Below, piece after piece: positions 1 to 8,484 of a stretch of 64,000 nt of DNA (within the stretch, counting starts at the first letter, position 1; the number at the start of each line of letters is the position of its first letter). The stretch spans positions 1,178,001-1,242,000 of the forward strand of contig NZ_WIPK01000001.1 in assembly GCF_012922555.1 (NCBI RefSeq), in the 5' to 3' direction. The notes beneath the pieces are model-generated. The model worked only from the letters and a program-made list of their open reading frames with translations, was not told the origin of the DNA and made no database searches. A program made the translations under genes and the position numbers. Source of the DNA: Paraclostridium dentum (lineage in GTDB: Bacteria; Bacillota; Clostridia; Peptostreptococcales; Peptostreptococcaceae).

Positions 1-582
1 ATATACAGATGGTTTTTTATTTTGATTTAAATTCGATTCAATAGTTCTTTCATCTGCTCCATGTAGTTTGCTAATCCTCATATTTCCTTTATCATCAAAG
101 TCAATAGATATATAAAACTGATATTTATCTCTTAAATTTTCTTGTGTACTTTTTTCATTACTATCTAGTAAATCTAAATTCCCGCTTGGACTTTTTTTAG
201 TTAAATTTTTAGACTTATCTACAACATAATAGTCTAAATTTTTTAAATTTGTATTTAAGTTTTGAGCGAAATCATTTATCTCATTACCAAAACTATCTCT
301 TATTTCCTTTGTATATTCATCATTAGTATCTACACCCGGCTTTAACTCTAACATAAGATCTGCAGGACTAGTTTTTTCATTATTTTCATCATAAATTTTA
401 TAGTAAAGTCCATATGTAGAGTCTATTAATTTGCTTGTGAAATCCCCATTATCTTCATATATATTATATCCAAAATGATTACTATACTTTTTTATACTTT
501 GATAAGACAATACCATTCCTATTGACGCTATTAGTATTGTCATTACTATTATTAATTTTACATACAGTTTATTGTTTTTCAA
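1..582 (-). CDS. Sensor histidine kinase, N-terminal part (cut by window edge)
   Basis: The reading frame is open from a TTG start at 582 to the window edge, 194 codons without a stop. The start overlaps the last codons of the response-regulator gene by 14 bases, typical of a co-translated kinase. The visible part has a short basic N-terminus, one hydrophobic segment (about residues 7-24, LIIVMTILIASIGMVLSY) and then a polar, charged extracellular sensor region. HAMP, His-box and ATPase domains would lie outside the window. The kinase assignment therefore rests on gene order and topology, not on catalytic motifs. The signal sensed cannot be inferred. Confidence 0.7.
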   Translation of the reverse strand, partial: MKNNKLYVKLIIVMTILIASIGMVLSYQSIKKYSNHFGYNIYEDNGDFTSKLIDSTYGLYYKIYDENNEKTSPADLMLELKPGVDTNDEYTKEIRDSFGNEINDFAQNLNTNLKNLDYYVVDKSKNLTKKSPSGNLDLLDSNEKSTQENLRDKYQFYISIDFDDKGNMRISKLHGADERTIESNLNQNKKPSVY

Positions 583-1270
583 TTTTGTATCCAACGCCCC
601 ACACCACCTTCAAATATTTTGGATTTTTAGGGTTCATTTCTATTTTTTCTCTTATATTCCTTACATGAACCATTATTGTATCTGTATTCACAGCTCTTTC
701 TTTCCATACTTTCTCATATATTTCATCTGCTGAAAATACCCTCCCTGGGTTTTTCATAAGTAAAGTAAGTATTTTAAACTCTATAGGAGTTGTTTTTACA
801 AAGTTTCCATCAACACAAACTTCCTTTGTATTTATATTAAGTTCTAAACCACCTATAGTATGTATGTTTTCATTTGGTATATTTTTTTCAACTAAATTTA
901 AAAACTTTCTGTACCTTCTAAGTTGAGAATTCACTCTAGCTAAAAGCTCTAAAGGTTTAAAAGGTTTTTCAATATAGTCATCAGCTCCTATATTTAATCC
1001 TGTTATTTTATCAATTTCTTCAGATTTTGCAGATAACATTATAACTGGAAAATCATGATTTTCTCTTAATTTCATGGTAAACTCGATTCCGTCCATTTTA
1101 GGCATCATTATGTCTACTATACTTAAATGAATAGTTTCTTTTTCTAATATACATAATCCTTCAACCCCATTATTTGCAATAAATACATTATATCCTTGAT
1201 TGTTTAAATAAGCTTTTACTGCATAAGCTATATCTTGTTCATCTTCTACAACTAAAATATTAAAATTCAT
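569..1270 (-). CDS. OmpR/VanR-type response regulator
   Basis: This 233-residue protein has the usual two-domain layout of OmpR-family transcription regulators. The receiver domain (about 1-120) has the acidic pocket ED at 9-10, the phosphoacceptor Asp53 in IVDIMMPKMDG, and the conserved Lys102 in EKPFKP. The C-terminal winged helix (about 135-233) contains TPIEFKILTLLMKNPG and ends VVWGVGYKIEKQ. It is the first gene of a two-gene operon with the kinase that follows. It should act as a cytoplasmic DNA-binding protein switched by phosphorylation. The regulon is unknown. Confidence 0.93.
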   Translation of the reverse strand: MNFNILVVEDEQDIAYAVKAYLNNQGYNVFIANNGVEGLCILEKETIHLSIVDIMMPKMDGIEFTMKLRENHDFPVIMLSAKSEEIDKITGLNIGADDYIEKPFKPLELLARVNSQLRRYRKFLNLVEKNIPNENIHTIGGLELNINTKEVCVDGNFVKTTPIEFKILTLLMKNPGRVFSADEIYEKVWKERAVNTDTIMVHVRNIREKIEMNPKNPKYLKVVWGVGYKIEKQ

Positions 1271-1451
1271 TTTTTCTACCCCACTTTATTATTTTTCTAT
1301 ATATATAATATCATAAGGCATTTTTAAATTTAACCAACTTCTTAAAACCTCCTTCTTTATCTTTATTGTACTTATATAATAACTTTTATTTTTTAAGATA
1401 ATCAGTATATAAATCTAAAGATTTTCTAAAGGTTTAATTTAGCTTTATTAA

Positions 1452-1509
1452 AAATAAATAAGGAAGTAAAAATATATAAATTTATATATTTTTACTTCCT
1501 TATTTATTT
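1452..1509. terminator. 58-bp perfect palindrome (probable terminator)
   Basis: Two 29-base arms are exact reverse complements with no spacer, centred between 1480 and 1481. The GGAAGT/ACTTCC core sits inside A/T-rich arms. On the minus strand the arm runs into a T-rich stretch, so it most likely ends transcription of the channel-like gene whose stop is 12 bases away. The symmetry would let it work in both directions. Confidence 0.7.
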
Positions 1510-1521
1510 AGTGTTGCGTAT

Positions 1522-2235
1522 TTAATCTCTAGAACTAATTAATGTGAATATGCTTGGAACAAAAATACACATTAATAGATATGAAACAAACATTTCACTC
1601 GCAACTATAATTTTTAATCCAGAACCTAATATACTAACTTCATCATATCCTATTGTAAAAATCATAACACTACTAAAATATAAATAGTCAATTTTACTTT
1701 TCACCCTACTTCCATTACTTAAAAATAATCCATTACTTTCATTTATATCTATAAAAGTATAATAGTTATTATAATCCTCAAATAAATTAGCATAAAAAAT
1801 TGTACTACTCAACAAAACCAATGTTATTATTCCAAAAACAATTACAGATGACTTTAAAGCATTATAATCTTTTGGAATTCTAAATACCCAAATGATAGTT
1901 ATAATAGTCCAAAGTATTATTATAGTGGATAAAATAAAAAAATATATTACACCTAAAATTACTCCTCCATAACTTGTAGTCCACTTACCTAAAGTAAATC
2001 CCATTTTAGTAAATACATTTATGTTTATATATAGCCCTATATAACCTAATATCAAAATTGGTATTTGAACTTTTCTAACATTCCTTTTTTTCTTTACTAC
2101 ATAAACTTTTTTCACAAAATAAATTGCATATATCATTAGCAGCAGCAATCCACATAAATTTATTAAATAATTTTCAGTTAAACAAATCATAATTGTGCTA
2201 ATTAATAACAGTATTAACTCTATAATCATTGTCAT
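1522..2235 (-). CDS. Membrane protein with atypical potassium-channel-like pore
   Basis: This 237-residue membrane protein has several hydrophobic segments: about 4-19, 25-40, 57-72, 90-118, 130-150 and 205-230. Near the C-terminus, DYLYFSSVMIFTIGYDEV followed by a hydrophobic helix looks like the pore helix, filter and inner helix of two-TM potassium channels. The filter reads T194-I-G-Y-D-E where canonical channels read TVGYGD, so the second filter glycine is replaced by Asp. I infer an ion-channel-like protein; its selectivity is uncertain. It appears to be a single-gene unit ended by the palindrome downstream. Confidence 0.6.
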   Translation of the reverse strand: MTMIIELILLLISTIMICLTENYLINLCGLLLLMIYAIYFVKKVYVVKKKRNVRKVQIPILILGYIGLYININVFTKMGFTLGKWTTSYGGVILGVIYFFILSTIIILWTIITIIWVFRIPKDYNALKSSVIVFGIITLVLLSSTIFYANLFEDYNNYYTFIDINESNGLFLSNGSRVKSKIDYLYFSSVMIFTIGYDEVSILGSGLKIIVASEMFVSYLLMCIFVPSIFTLISSRD

Positions 2236-2302
2236 CTTATTATTTCTCCTGCCTAAAATAGATTTTTAAGATTAGTTTGCTCCATTGATTAAATAATATA
2301 AT

Positions 2303-2340
2303 AAAAAAAGCTGAAACCAATTAAACTAAGTTTCAGCTTT
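2303..2340 (-). terminator. Intrinsic terminator after the small membrane-protein gene
   Basis: Inverted repeat AAGCTGAAAC (2308-2317) / GTTTCAGCTT (2330-2339) with a 12-base loop. On the minus strand it is followed by a run of seven T. It lies just downstream of the 45-codon gene. Confidence 0.85.
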
Positions 2341-2362
2341 AATATGTATATATTTTTTCTAA

Positions 2363-2500
2363 TTAAAAAATATTTATAAGTTCATCTCCCCAATGAACAA
2401 CTCCATGAAATCCAGTTTTATCTATTTTTATCCCAATACCAAGTATTGCGTATATTAGCACAAATATTATTATACCTATAACTAATTTCTTCTTATTCAT
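2363..2500 (-). CDS. Small single-pass membrane protein (45 aa), unknown
   Basis: ATG at 2500 is preceded by AGGGAG at good spacing, and the frame closes with TAA at 2363. The product has a basic start (MNKKK), one hydrophobic helix (about 6-24), then a short polar tail containing FHGVVHWGDELINIF. It has its own terminator and no operon partner. The RBS, hydrophobic helix and dedicated terminator suggest a real gene. I do not recognise a family. Confidence 0.6.
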   Translation of the reverse strand: MNKKKLVIGIIIFVLIYAILGIGIKIDKTGFHGVVHWGDELINIF

Positions 2501-2696
2501 AAAACCATCTCCCTAATTAAAATATATAAAAACAATCTATATTTTCCCTAATTTATAGATTTATTTATAATTATATTTTATATAATATACCAATAATTGG
2601 AAAAAAGATAGTATTTTTTCTAACTTTATCTCAATTTGTTAACTTATTAAATTTCATATTAAATATATGGTTTTTGTAATTATAGCCAAAAATAAA

Positions 2697-2719
2697 AAGC
2701 TAGTCATATTGACTAGCTT
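2697..2719 (-). terminator. Terminator of the feo operon
   Basis: AAGCTAGTCA / TGACTAGCTT hairpin with a 3-base loop, followed on the minus strand by a T-rich run. It overlaps the TAG stop of the DUF2325 gene. Confidence 0.85.
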
Positions 2720-3036
2720 CTACATTTTAATTTACATTGACTACAATCTCCGATACATTTATCAATATCTTTTATACAGTCATAAAAAGCTTCTTTACTA
2801 CTGTTTTTAACTTTTATAACAGGTATTTTTTTTCTTTTAGCATCTCTTATTGCAAGTTCTGCCATACTGTGAGATATTGTTGACATTAATAAAACTATAG
2901 CATCTGGATTCCCAATTCTTTTTTTAAGACCAGATGGCATTTTTGTATATATTTTCGTATTATAACCTTTTTCACGTAAAAGACTTTTATAATCTTTCTC
3001 CATACATTCATGTCCACCTAAAACTAGCACACTCAT
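2713..3036 (-). CDS. DUF2325-family protein in the feo operon
   Basis: This 107-residue protein starts MSVLVLGGHECMEKDY, the Rossmann-like opening of DUF2325 proteins, and has an NPDAIVLLMSTISHSM segment. The C-terminus is Cys-rich (DCIKDIDKCIGDCSQCKLKC), which could bind metal or an Fe-S cluster. The gene lies 17 bases after feoB, and the feo terminator overlaps its stop codon. It is therefore the third gene of the ferrous-iron operon and should be iron-regulated with it. Function is not established; an accessory role resembling the small FeoC-type proteins is inference. Confidence 0.75.
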   Translation of the reverse strand: MSVLVLGGHECMEKDYKSLLREKGYNTKIYTKMPSGLKKRIGNPDAIVLLMSTISHSMAELAIRDAKRKKIPVIKVKNSSKEAFYDCIKDIDKCIGDCSQCKLKCRS

Positions 3037-3053
3037 AAGTTCACCTTCTTCCT

Positions 3054-4958
3054 TTATTGAATAACAGCTTTTAGCTTAGATTTTACATCTACTTCTTTAT
3101 TTAAATTTGTTTTTTGTAGTTTTTTAAATATAATCATTCCTATTGCAAATATAATTATAGTTCCTATAATTAGTGCCATTATATTTTCAATAACAAATCC
3201 TGTAGTGATTAATGTACCTATTTGATATACATAAAATGCTCCTACCCATGCAATAAAGAATTGATATAAAAATGATACTAAAGTCATCTTAGTCCCATAC
3301 TCTTTTTGCATAGTTGCAAGTGCTGCTATACAAGGAGTATAAAGTGCACTAAATACTAAAAATCCATATGCAGTTACAGTTGTAAACATTGTAGGAAGAA
3401 CCATATTTAGATCTCCATATAAAATTTCCATTGTAGCAACAACTATTTCTTTAGCTGAAAGTCCAGTTAATATAGAAACTCCTGCTCTCCAATCTCCAAA
3501 CCCAAGCGGTGCAAATATAGGCGCTACCAATCCTCCAAGAGTTGCTAGAAAACTTTCATTTATTTCAGATGTAAATCCACTAAAATTAAATGATGATAAT
3601 GCCCATATAACAATAGACATTGCAAACATTATAGTACACACTCTTACTAAAAATCCTTTTGATTTATTCCAAGTATTTTTAAGTAACTGGCTAACTGTAG
3701 GCATAGAATACTTCGGAAGTTCTATTATAAATGGTGAAGTTGAGTATGAGTTTTGACTTCTAGTTATAAATAAAGCTACAAAGATAGCTACTATTATTCC
3801 TATTAAATATAGAGATGTTGTAACTAAAGCTGCATTTTTAGGGAAAAATATAGAAACAAACATTGCATATATAGGCAACTTCGCTCCGCAAGTCATTAAT
3901 GGAGCTATAAGAGCAGTTATTTTTCTATCTTGTTCACTATCTAATGTTCTCGTTGCCATTATAGCTGGTGAAGAACATCCAAGCCCCATAACCATAGGAA
4001 TAAACGTTTTTCCTGACAGTCCAACTTTTGCCATAACTTTATCCATTAAAAATGCTATTCTTGACATATACCCACTATCTTCAAGTAGTGTTATGCCTAA
4101 GAATAGTACAAATATTAATGGGAAAAATGGTAGTGCTCCACCAAGCCCACCTATAATTCCATCTACTATTAAAGAATAAAACCACGGACTTGTATTTGCC
4201 ATCAGCTCACTTACAGGTCCTTGTATGTACGTTTCTATTGCTCCTGCTGAAAATTCTTGTAATGGTCCTCCTACCCAATCAAAAGTAAATTTAAATAAGG
4301 TATATAATAGTCCTATAAATATTGGATATGCCAGTATAGGATTTAAAACTATGTCATCAATTTTATCACTTAAATTTTTCTTATTGTCATTTTCAGTTCT
4401 TATACATTTACTTAGCGATTTTTCTAATTCTTTATAGGTCTTATATTCTTCATTTGGATATTCTTTATATATAACTAACGATTTAGAACTCTCTAAAATG
4501 ACTTTTTCAAGAATATCACCATTAACTTTTTTCTTTGCTATCATAGGAACTATCTTTACTCCAAGTTCTTTTTCAAGCTTTTCATGATCAATTTTTATGC
4601 CCTTTGAATTTGCCATATCTACCATATTTAAAATTATTACTATGGGCTTATTGTATTTCATAAGCTGAGTTGTTAAGTATAGGTTTCTTGATAAATTAGC
4701 TGCATCAACTACATTTACTATTACATCAACATTTTCTTCATCTAAGTAGTTTTTAGATATTTTTTCTTCATTAGAAAAAGTATCCATTGCATAAATTCCT
4801 GGTAAATCTACAATATTTATATTTTTTCCAAAATGCCCTTCTCTTTTTTCTATCGTAACTCCCGGCCAATTCCCAACTTTTTGACTAAGACCAGTTATTG
4901 CATTAAATACAGTCGTTTTCCCAACATTAGGATTACCAACCAATGCTACATTAATCAT
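3054..4958 (-). CDS. feoB: Ferrous iron transport protein B
   Basis: This 634-residue membrane GTPase imports Fe(II). The N-terminal G domain has G1 GNPNVGKTT (8-16), the switch region with KVGNWPGVTIEK, G3 DLPGIY and G4 NMVD. The membrane part (from about 210) includes GFLVRVCTIMFAMSIVIWAL and the conserved segments PLMTCGAKLPIYAMF and SALYTPCIAALATM, which carry the Cys residues typical of FeoB pores. Length is at the shorter end of the family. It is preceded by feoA (20-base gap) and followed by a DUF2325 gene. Confidence 0.97.
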   Translation of the reverse strand: MINVALVGNPNVGKTTVFNAITGLSQKVGNWPGVTIEKREGHFGKNINIVDLPGIYAMDTFSNEEKISKNYLDEENVDVIVNVVDAANLSRNLYLTTQLMKYNKPIVIILNMVDMANSKGIKIDHEKLEKELGVKIVPMIAKKKVNGDILEKVILESSKSLVIYKEYPNEEYKTYKELEKSLSKCIRTENDNKKNLSDKIDDIVLNPILAYPIFIGLLYTLFKFTFDWVGGPLQEFSAGAIETYIQGPVSELMANTSPWFYSLIVDGIIGGLGGALPFFPLIFVLFLGITLLEDSGYMSRIAFLMDKVMAKVGLSGKTFIPMVMGLGCSSPAIMATRTLDSEQDRKITALIAPLMTCGAKLPIYAMFVSIFFPKNAALVTTSLYLIGIIVAIFVALFITRSQNSYSTSPFIIELPKYSMPTVSQLLKNTWNKSKGFLVRVCTIMFAMSIVIWALSSFNFSGFTSEINESFLATLGGLVAPIFAPLGFGDWRAGVSILTGLSAKEIVVATMEILYGDLNMVLPTMFTTVTAYGFLVFSALYTPCIAALATMQKEYGTKMTLVSFLYQFFIAWVGAFYVYQIGTLITTGFVIENIMALIIGTIIIFAIGMIIFKKLQKTNLNKEVDVKSKLKAVIQ

Positions 4959-4978
4959 AATTAAATCCCCCTGTAATG

Positions 4979-5197
4979 CTATTTTATTTTTATATATTCA
5001 GCTTCTCTTTTTCTTAAAGCTATATCAAATCCCCTAAAATTCACTATAATTGGATCTCCTAACGGAGCTACTTTTTTCACAGTAATTTTAGTCCCTTCTA
5101 TGCAGCCTAAAGCTAATAGCCTTTTAGTAAAATCATTTTCACCAAATACATAATCGACTATTGCGCTATTTCCTATTGAAAGTTTATTTACACTCAC
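4979..5197 (-). CDS. feoA: Ferrous iron transport protein A
   Basis: This 72-residue protein with the SH3-like FeoA fold includes the conserved FTKRLLALGCIEGTKITV and GDPIIVNFRGFDIALRKREA segments. FeoA is a cytoplasmic partner of FeoB. It is the first gene of the operon, with AAGGGGAT upstream of the ATG. Two Fur-like boxes lie in the 5' region. Confidence 0.95.
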   Translation of the reverse strand: MSVNKLSIGNSAIVDYVFGENDFTKRLLALGCIEGTKITVKKVAPLGDPIIVNFRGFDIALRKREAEYIKIK

Positions 5198-5245
5198 GAA
5201 ACCATCCCCTTTTTAAGATTATTTTTCATCTATTTTCACATTTCA

Positions 5246-5303
5246 TTTGAAAACAATTATCACACATTTAAATAATACCACTCTTGATAATGATTTTCAA
5301 TAA
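5246..5303 (-). promoter_or_regulatory. Two Fur-like boxes upstream of feoA
   Basis: TGATAATTGTTTTCA (read on the minus strand, about 5248-5262) and TGATAATGATTTTCA (plus strand, about 5285-5299) are near-identical 15-mers in opposite orientation. Both resemble the Fur consensus GATAATGATAATCATTATC. Their position in the feoA promoter region fits iron-dependent repression. The boxes are seen in sequence; Fur binding is inferred. Confidence 0.65.
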
Positions 5304-5349
5304 CTTTTAATATTTTTTTAATTTACTTGTTAGCTTGTATATACATTCA

Positions 5350-5358
5350 TGCTATAAT
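5350..5358 (+). promoter_or_regulatory. Extended -10 promoter element
   Basis: TGCTATAAT is an extended -10 (TG-N-TATAAT) about 38 bases before the ATG of the 115-residue gene. No good -35 hexamer is seen at 17 bases, which is common for extended -10 promoters. Confidence 0.5.
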
Positions 5359-5395
5359 ATTATTATAATTTTACATTTTAGAAAGGAAATTTTTT

Positions 5396-5743
5396 ATGCA
5401 TACAGCAGATACAAAAGTTGAATTAGATTTAGCTTTAAAGAATAGAGAAAACAAAATTACTGTAACTGATAAAAGAATTGTAAAAGGATTAAAAGTTCTT
5501 GATAACGTAAATATAAAAGATTCTGATAGAAATAGATGTAAATACAGCTTAAGAAATAAAAGTGCTGATTCAGCCTTTATGGGCTCTATAGGATTTGCCC
5601 CTATGATTGCTGGCATGGCTAATATTTCATTTTTACAAGGAATGGGTGTTATTTCAAGTGTCGGACTTCATGAAACTTTAGTTATATTTGCTGATTATAA
5701 TATTAAATTCAAAAATGATACCATTATATTAACTAAAATATAA
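5396..5743 (+). CDS. Hypothetical protein (115 aa)
   Basis: The ATG is preceded by AGAAAGGAAA and by an extended -10 promoter, and a strong bidirectional terminator follows. This supports an expressed single gene. The protein has a charged N-terminal half rich in Lys, Asp and Arg. A Gly/Ala/Ile-rich moderately hydrophobic middle (about 62-90, GSIGFAPMIAGMANISFLQG) follows, and then a short beta-like tail. I do not recognise a family or catalytic motif. It lies divergently from feoA, so shared iron control is possible but unproven. Confidence 0.6.
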   Translation: MHTADTKVELDLALKNRENKITVTDKRIVKGLKVLDNVNIKDSDRNRCKYSLRNKSADSAFMGSIGFAPMIAGMANISFLQGMGVISSVGLHETLVIFADYNIKFKNDTIILTKI

Positions 5744-5760
5744 TTTTTATAATGAAAATT

Positions 5761-5809
5761 AAAAAGAAGTTAGCACAATATAAGTAATTTTATGTGCTAA
5801 CTTCTTTTT
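5761..5809. terminator. Bidirectional terminator
   Basis: A 17-base stem (5761-5777 with 5793-5809) built on AAGTTAGCACA / TGTGCTAACTT, with A-run and T-run flanks. It separates the convergent 115-residue gene and the NhaC-family permease gene. Confidence 0.9.
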
Positions 5810-5825
5810 ATAATTTTATTCTAAT

Positions 5826-7139
5826 TTATATATTTTCTTTTAAGCTACTTTTTTTCACTACAACTTGTGAAAAAGTAATTGCTGCTATTCCACAAATAAA
5901 CATTAATCCTGGATAATAAAGATATTTTATTATTTCAACTGGTGATATTCCAGCTATCCCTGCTGCCGTTAACAGCTGAGCTCCATAAGGTATTACACCT
6001 TGCCAGCATGATGAAAATATATCTAATATACTAGCTGTTTTTCTTGGATCAATATCATATTTTTCAGCTATATCCTTTGCTAGAGGTCCTGCTGTTACAA
6101 TTGCTATTGTGTTATTAGCAGTACATAAGTCTATAACGCTTACTAATGCTGCTATTCCAAACTCTGCACCTTTCTTACTTTTTATTTTGCTAGTTATGAA
6201 ATGTAGTATATAATCAATTCCCCCATTAAACTTAATTAATGATACAACTCCTCCAACTACAATTACTAATAAACTTAGTTCATACATTCCACCTAAGCCT
6301 TCCGATATAGCACCTATAAACCCTAAAATATCAAATGAATTAGAAAATATTCCCACAGCTCCTGCAAATAATATTCCACTTCCAAGCAAAACAAATACAT
6401 TTACACCTATTAAAGCTCCTGCTAAAACTAATATATAAGGTAAAACTTTTATAATATCATACTCATAAGATTGAGTTGCTACATTCCCATATCCAAGTGT
6501 TACTACTGTTAAAATTATAGCTGTTGCAATAGCTGCTGGTAATACTATTAAAAAGTTCATTTTAAATTTATCTTTTAACTCACATCCCTGTGTTCTTACA
6601 GCTGCTATCGTTGTATCTGATATCATCGATAGATTATCTCCAAACATAGCACCTCCAACAACTGCCCCTATTACTAACGGAACTGGAATGCCAGTTTTTT
6701 GAGCTACGCCTAGAGCAATCGGTGCTAATGCAGCTATAGTCCCAACTGATGTTCCCATAGATATTGATATAAAGCATCCTATAATAAATAATCCTGCTAC
6801 TAAAAGATTTGATGGTAATATTGATAAACTTAAATTTACAGTTGAGTCAACCCCACCCATAGCCTTTGCTACACTTGAAAAAGCTCCAGCTAATAAAAAT
6901 ATAATAACCATTAATATAATATTTGTATCTCCTGCACCTTTACAAAATACATTCATCTTAGTTTCTAAATTTTCTTTTTTATTAAATAATAAAGCTATAC
7001 CTCCTGCTATTAAGAAAGCTACTAATGCTGGCATCTTATAAAAATCCCCAGTTATAATTCCACTTCCTACAAACAATACTAAAAATACACCTAATGGTAA
7101 TAAAGCTAATGGATTACCTCTTTTTACTTCTTTTTTCAT
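5826..7139 (-). CDS. metT: NhaC-family permease, probable methionine transporter (MetT-like)
   Basis: This 437-residue membrane protein has about 11-12 hydrophobic segments and belongs to the NhaC/Na+:H+ antiporter superfamily. Its conserved signatures include GTSVGTIAALAPIALG, GAVVGGAMFGDNLSMISDT and CTANNTIAIVTAGP. The leader upstream is a T-box whose specifier reads AUG, so the gene should be induced when tRNA-Met is uncharged. NhaC-like permeases under methionine riboswitch or T-box control have been proposed as Na+-coupled methionine transporters (MetT). I therefore prefer methionine uptake over proton/sodium antiport. The symbol is an inference from regulation; transport is not shown by sequence alone. 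Confidence 0.72.
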   Translation of the reverse strand: MKKEVKRGNPLALLPLGVFLVLFVGSGIITGDFYKMPALVAFLIAGGIALLFNKKENLETKMNVFCKGAGDTNIILMVIIFLLAGAFSSVAKAMGGVDSTVNLSLSILPSNLLVAGLFIIGCFISISMGTSVGTIAALAPIALGVAQKTGIPVPLVIGAVVGGAMFGDNLSMISDTTIAAVRTQGCELKDKFKMNFLIVLPAAIATAIILTVVTLGYGNVATQSYEYDIIKVLPYILVLAGALIGVNVFVLLGSGILFAGAVGIFSNSFDILGFIGAISEGLGGMYELSLLVIVVGGVVSLIKFNGGIDYILHFITSKIKSKKGAEFGIAALVSVIDLCTANNTIAIVTAGPLAKDIAEKYDIDPRKTASILDIFSSCWQGVIPYGAQLLTAAGIAGISPVEIIKYLYYPGLMFICGIAAITFSQVVVKKSSLKENI

Positions 7140-7194
7140 TGTTTAATCTCCCTTCATTTTTTATTGTTTTAACATAACCTCAATTTTGGGAATA

Positions 7195-7470
7195 AAAAAA
7201 CTCCCGACCCTAAGAACTTAATCTTAGGAACGAGAGTTGAATTCGTGTTACCATCCTAATTTATTTGTATTTCGCAATACAAACCTCATCAAGTACGCCA
7301 AAATTTTGGTTATACTCTATCACTGTAACGGGTGAACCCGTTGTAGCCTAAATCATAAAGATCTCGGTACACAGCTCCAAGGCCATTTTCACTTTAATAT
7401 CCTTTGCTTTTTCTCACCAACAAAAGCTCTCTGTAAAAGTATTCTTAAAGTTACTTTCCTTTTCTTCGCC
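7195..7470 (-). promoter_or_regulatory. T-box leader with Met (AUG) specifier
   Basis: Read on the minus strand, the leader shows the AGAGAGC opening of Stem I and the GTTGGTGAGAA loop segment. The T-box proper GGATGGTAACACG follows, and then a terminator (7201-7237, TCCTAAGA/TCTTAGG core) with a run of T. Aligning it to the tyrS leader in this window at the shared GAGCTG places ATG (7384-7386) exactly where tyrS has its TAC specifier. It should let transcription proceed when uncharged tRNA-Met accumulates. It fills the 400-base gap between the two flanking genes. Confidence 0.87.
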
Positions 7471-7539
7471 TTTAATTTTATTTATATTTTACATATTATA
7501 CACTTTATTATACTTTGTCAACTGTTTTTATAGAATTTT

Positions 7540-8253
7540 CTAAAAATTCATTCGCACCCCATTATTTTTTAGCCATTTAACTCTTTCCTTATAATCCGGT
7601 AAAATTCTTTCCACAGCTAAATAAAAGTCCTTAGAATGGTTTCTATGCTCCATATGGCACATTTCATGTACAACTATATAATCAATTATTTGTATAGGCA
7701 TCATTGAACATCTTAAATTAAATAGTATTTCATTTTTATAAGTACAACTAGCCCATCTTGACTTCTGATCTTTAATTTTTATAGAGGTTACTGTATCTCC
7801 AAAAAAGAGCTTATAGTAGTTTATTCTTTCTTTAGTAATACCTAAGGTTTCATCAGTATACCAATTTCTTAAAGCACGTTGTATAACATCTTTATTATTG
7901 GAGTTGGATCTAACTATTAATTTATTATTTTCTAAACTAACACTAGTTCCAATTGTGGTTTTATCTACCAAAACTTCTAATATGTACTCATTACCTAAAT
8001 ATAAAAATATATCTCCACTTTCATAACTTCTTGTATATCGATTATTATTTAGAACTTCAATTTCGTCTAATTTTTTTATTATCCAATCAGATTTATTTTT
8101 TACTTTATCAACTATAAAGGTTTTGTCCAAACCATTAGGCGCAATTACATTAATAATACCATCTCTTTTAATTTCTAGGCTCATAGTTTTCCTTTTTCTA
8201 TAAATTATATTAAATCTTATTTCTCTATTTTTATGCATGAATGTCACTTCCAT
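7540..8253 (-). CDS. YgjP-like M48-type metallopeptidase
   Basis: This 237-residue protein carries the family core RWASCTYKNEILFNLR followed by the zinc motif HEMCH (196-200) in DYIVVHEMCHMEHRNHSKDF. The His pair and Glu match an HExxH metallopeptidase active site. No signal peptide or membrane segment is seen, so it is probably cytoplasmic. AGGAGAT lies ahead of the ATG. Physiological substrates of this family are poorly defined. It stands alone between a T-box leader and the divergent sod gene. Confidence 0.88.
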   Translation of the reverse strand: MEVTFMHKNREIRFNIIYRKRKTMSLEIKRDGIINVIAPNGLDKTFIVDKVKNKSDWIIKKLDEIEVLNNNRYTRSYESGDIFLYLGNEYILEVLVDKTTIGTSVSLENNKLIVRSNSNNKDVIQRALRNWYTDETLGITKERINYYKLFFGDTVTSIKIKDQKSRWASCTYKNEILFNLRCSMMPIQIIDYIVVHEMCHMEHRNHSKDFYLAVERILPDYKERVKWLKNNGVRMNF

Positions 8254-8395
8254 AACTTATCTCCTGACAACTATTTTTTAATTGTTACCAATTATTAATT
8301 CTAAAAATATAATTTTCTAATTTGTTTAATTTAATAATATAATTACATAAATATTATAAAAAGTAAAATTTTAATATTGGCAAAACTTATTTTCA

Positions 8396-8418
8396 AAAAT
8401 GATAATGGTTATTTTTAT
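8396..8418 (+). promoter_or_regulatory. Possible Fur/PerR-like box upstream of sod
   Basis: AAAATGATAATGGTTATTTTT is an imperfect dyad (AATGATAA / TTATTTTT about a TGG centre). It resembles the feoA boxes and lies about 70-90 bases before the superoxide dismutase ATG. Metal- or peroxide-responsive control is plausible but the match is weak. Confidence 0.35.
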
Positions 8419-8484
8419 TAAATTAGTTTATATATTGAATTTAAGGGAATATATATATTATACTAATAAAAAGGGGTGTTTTAA

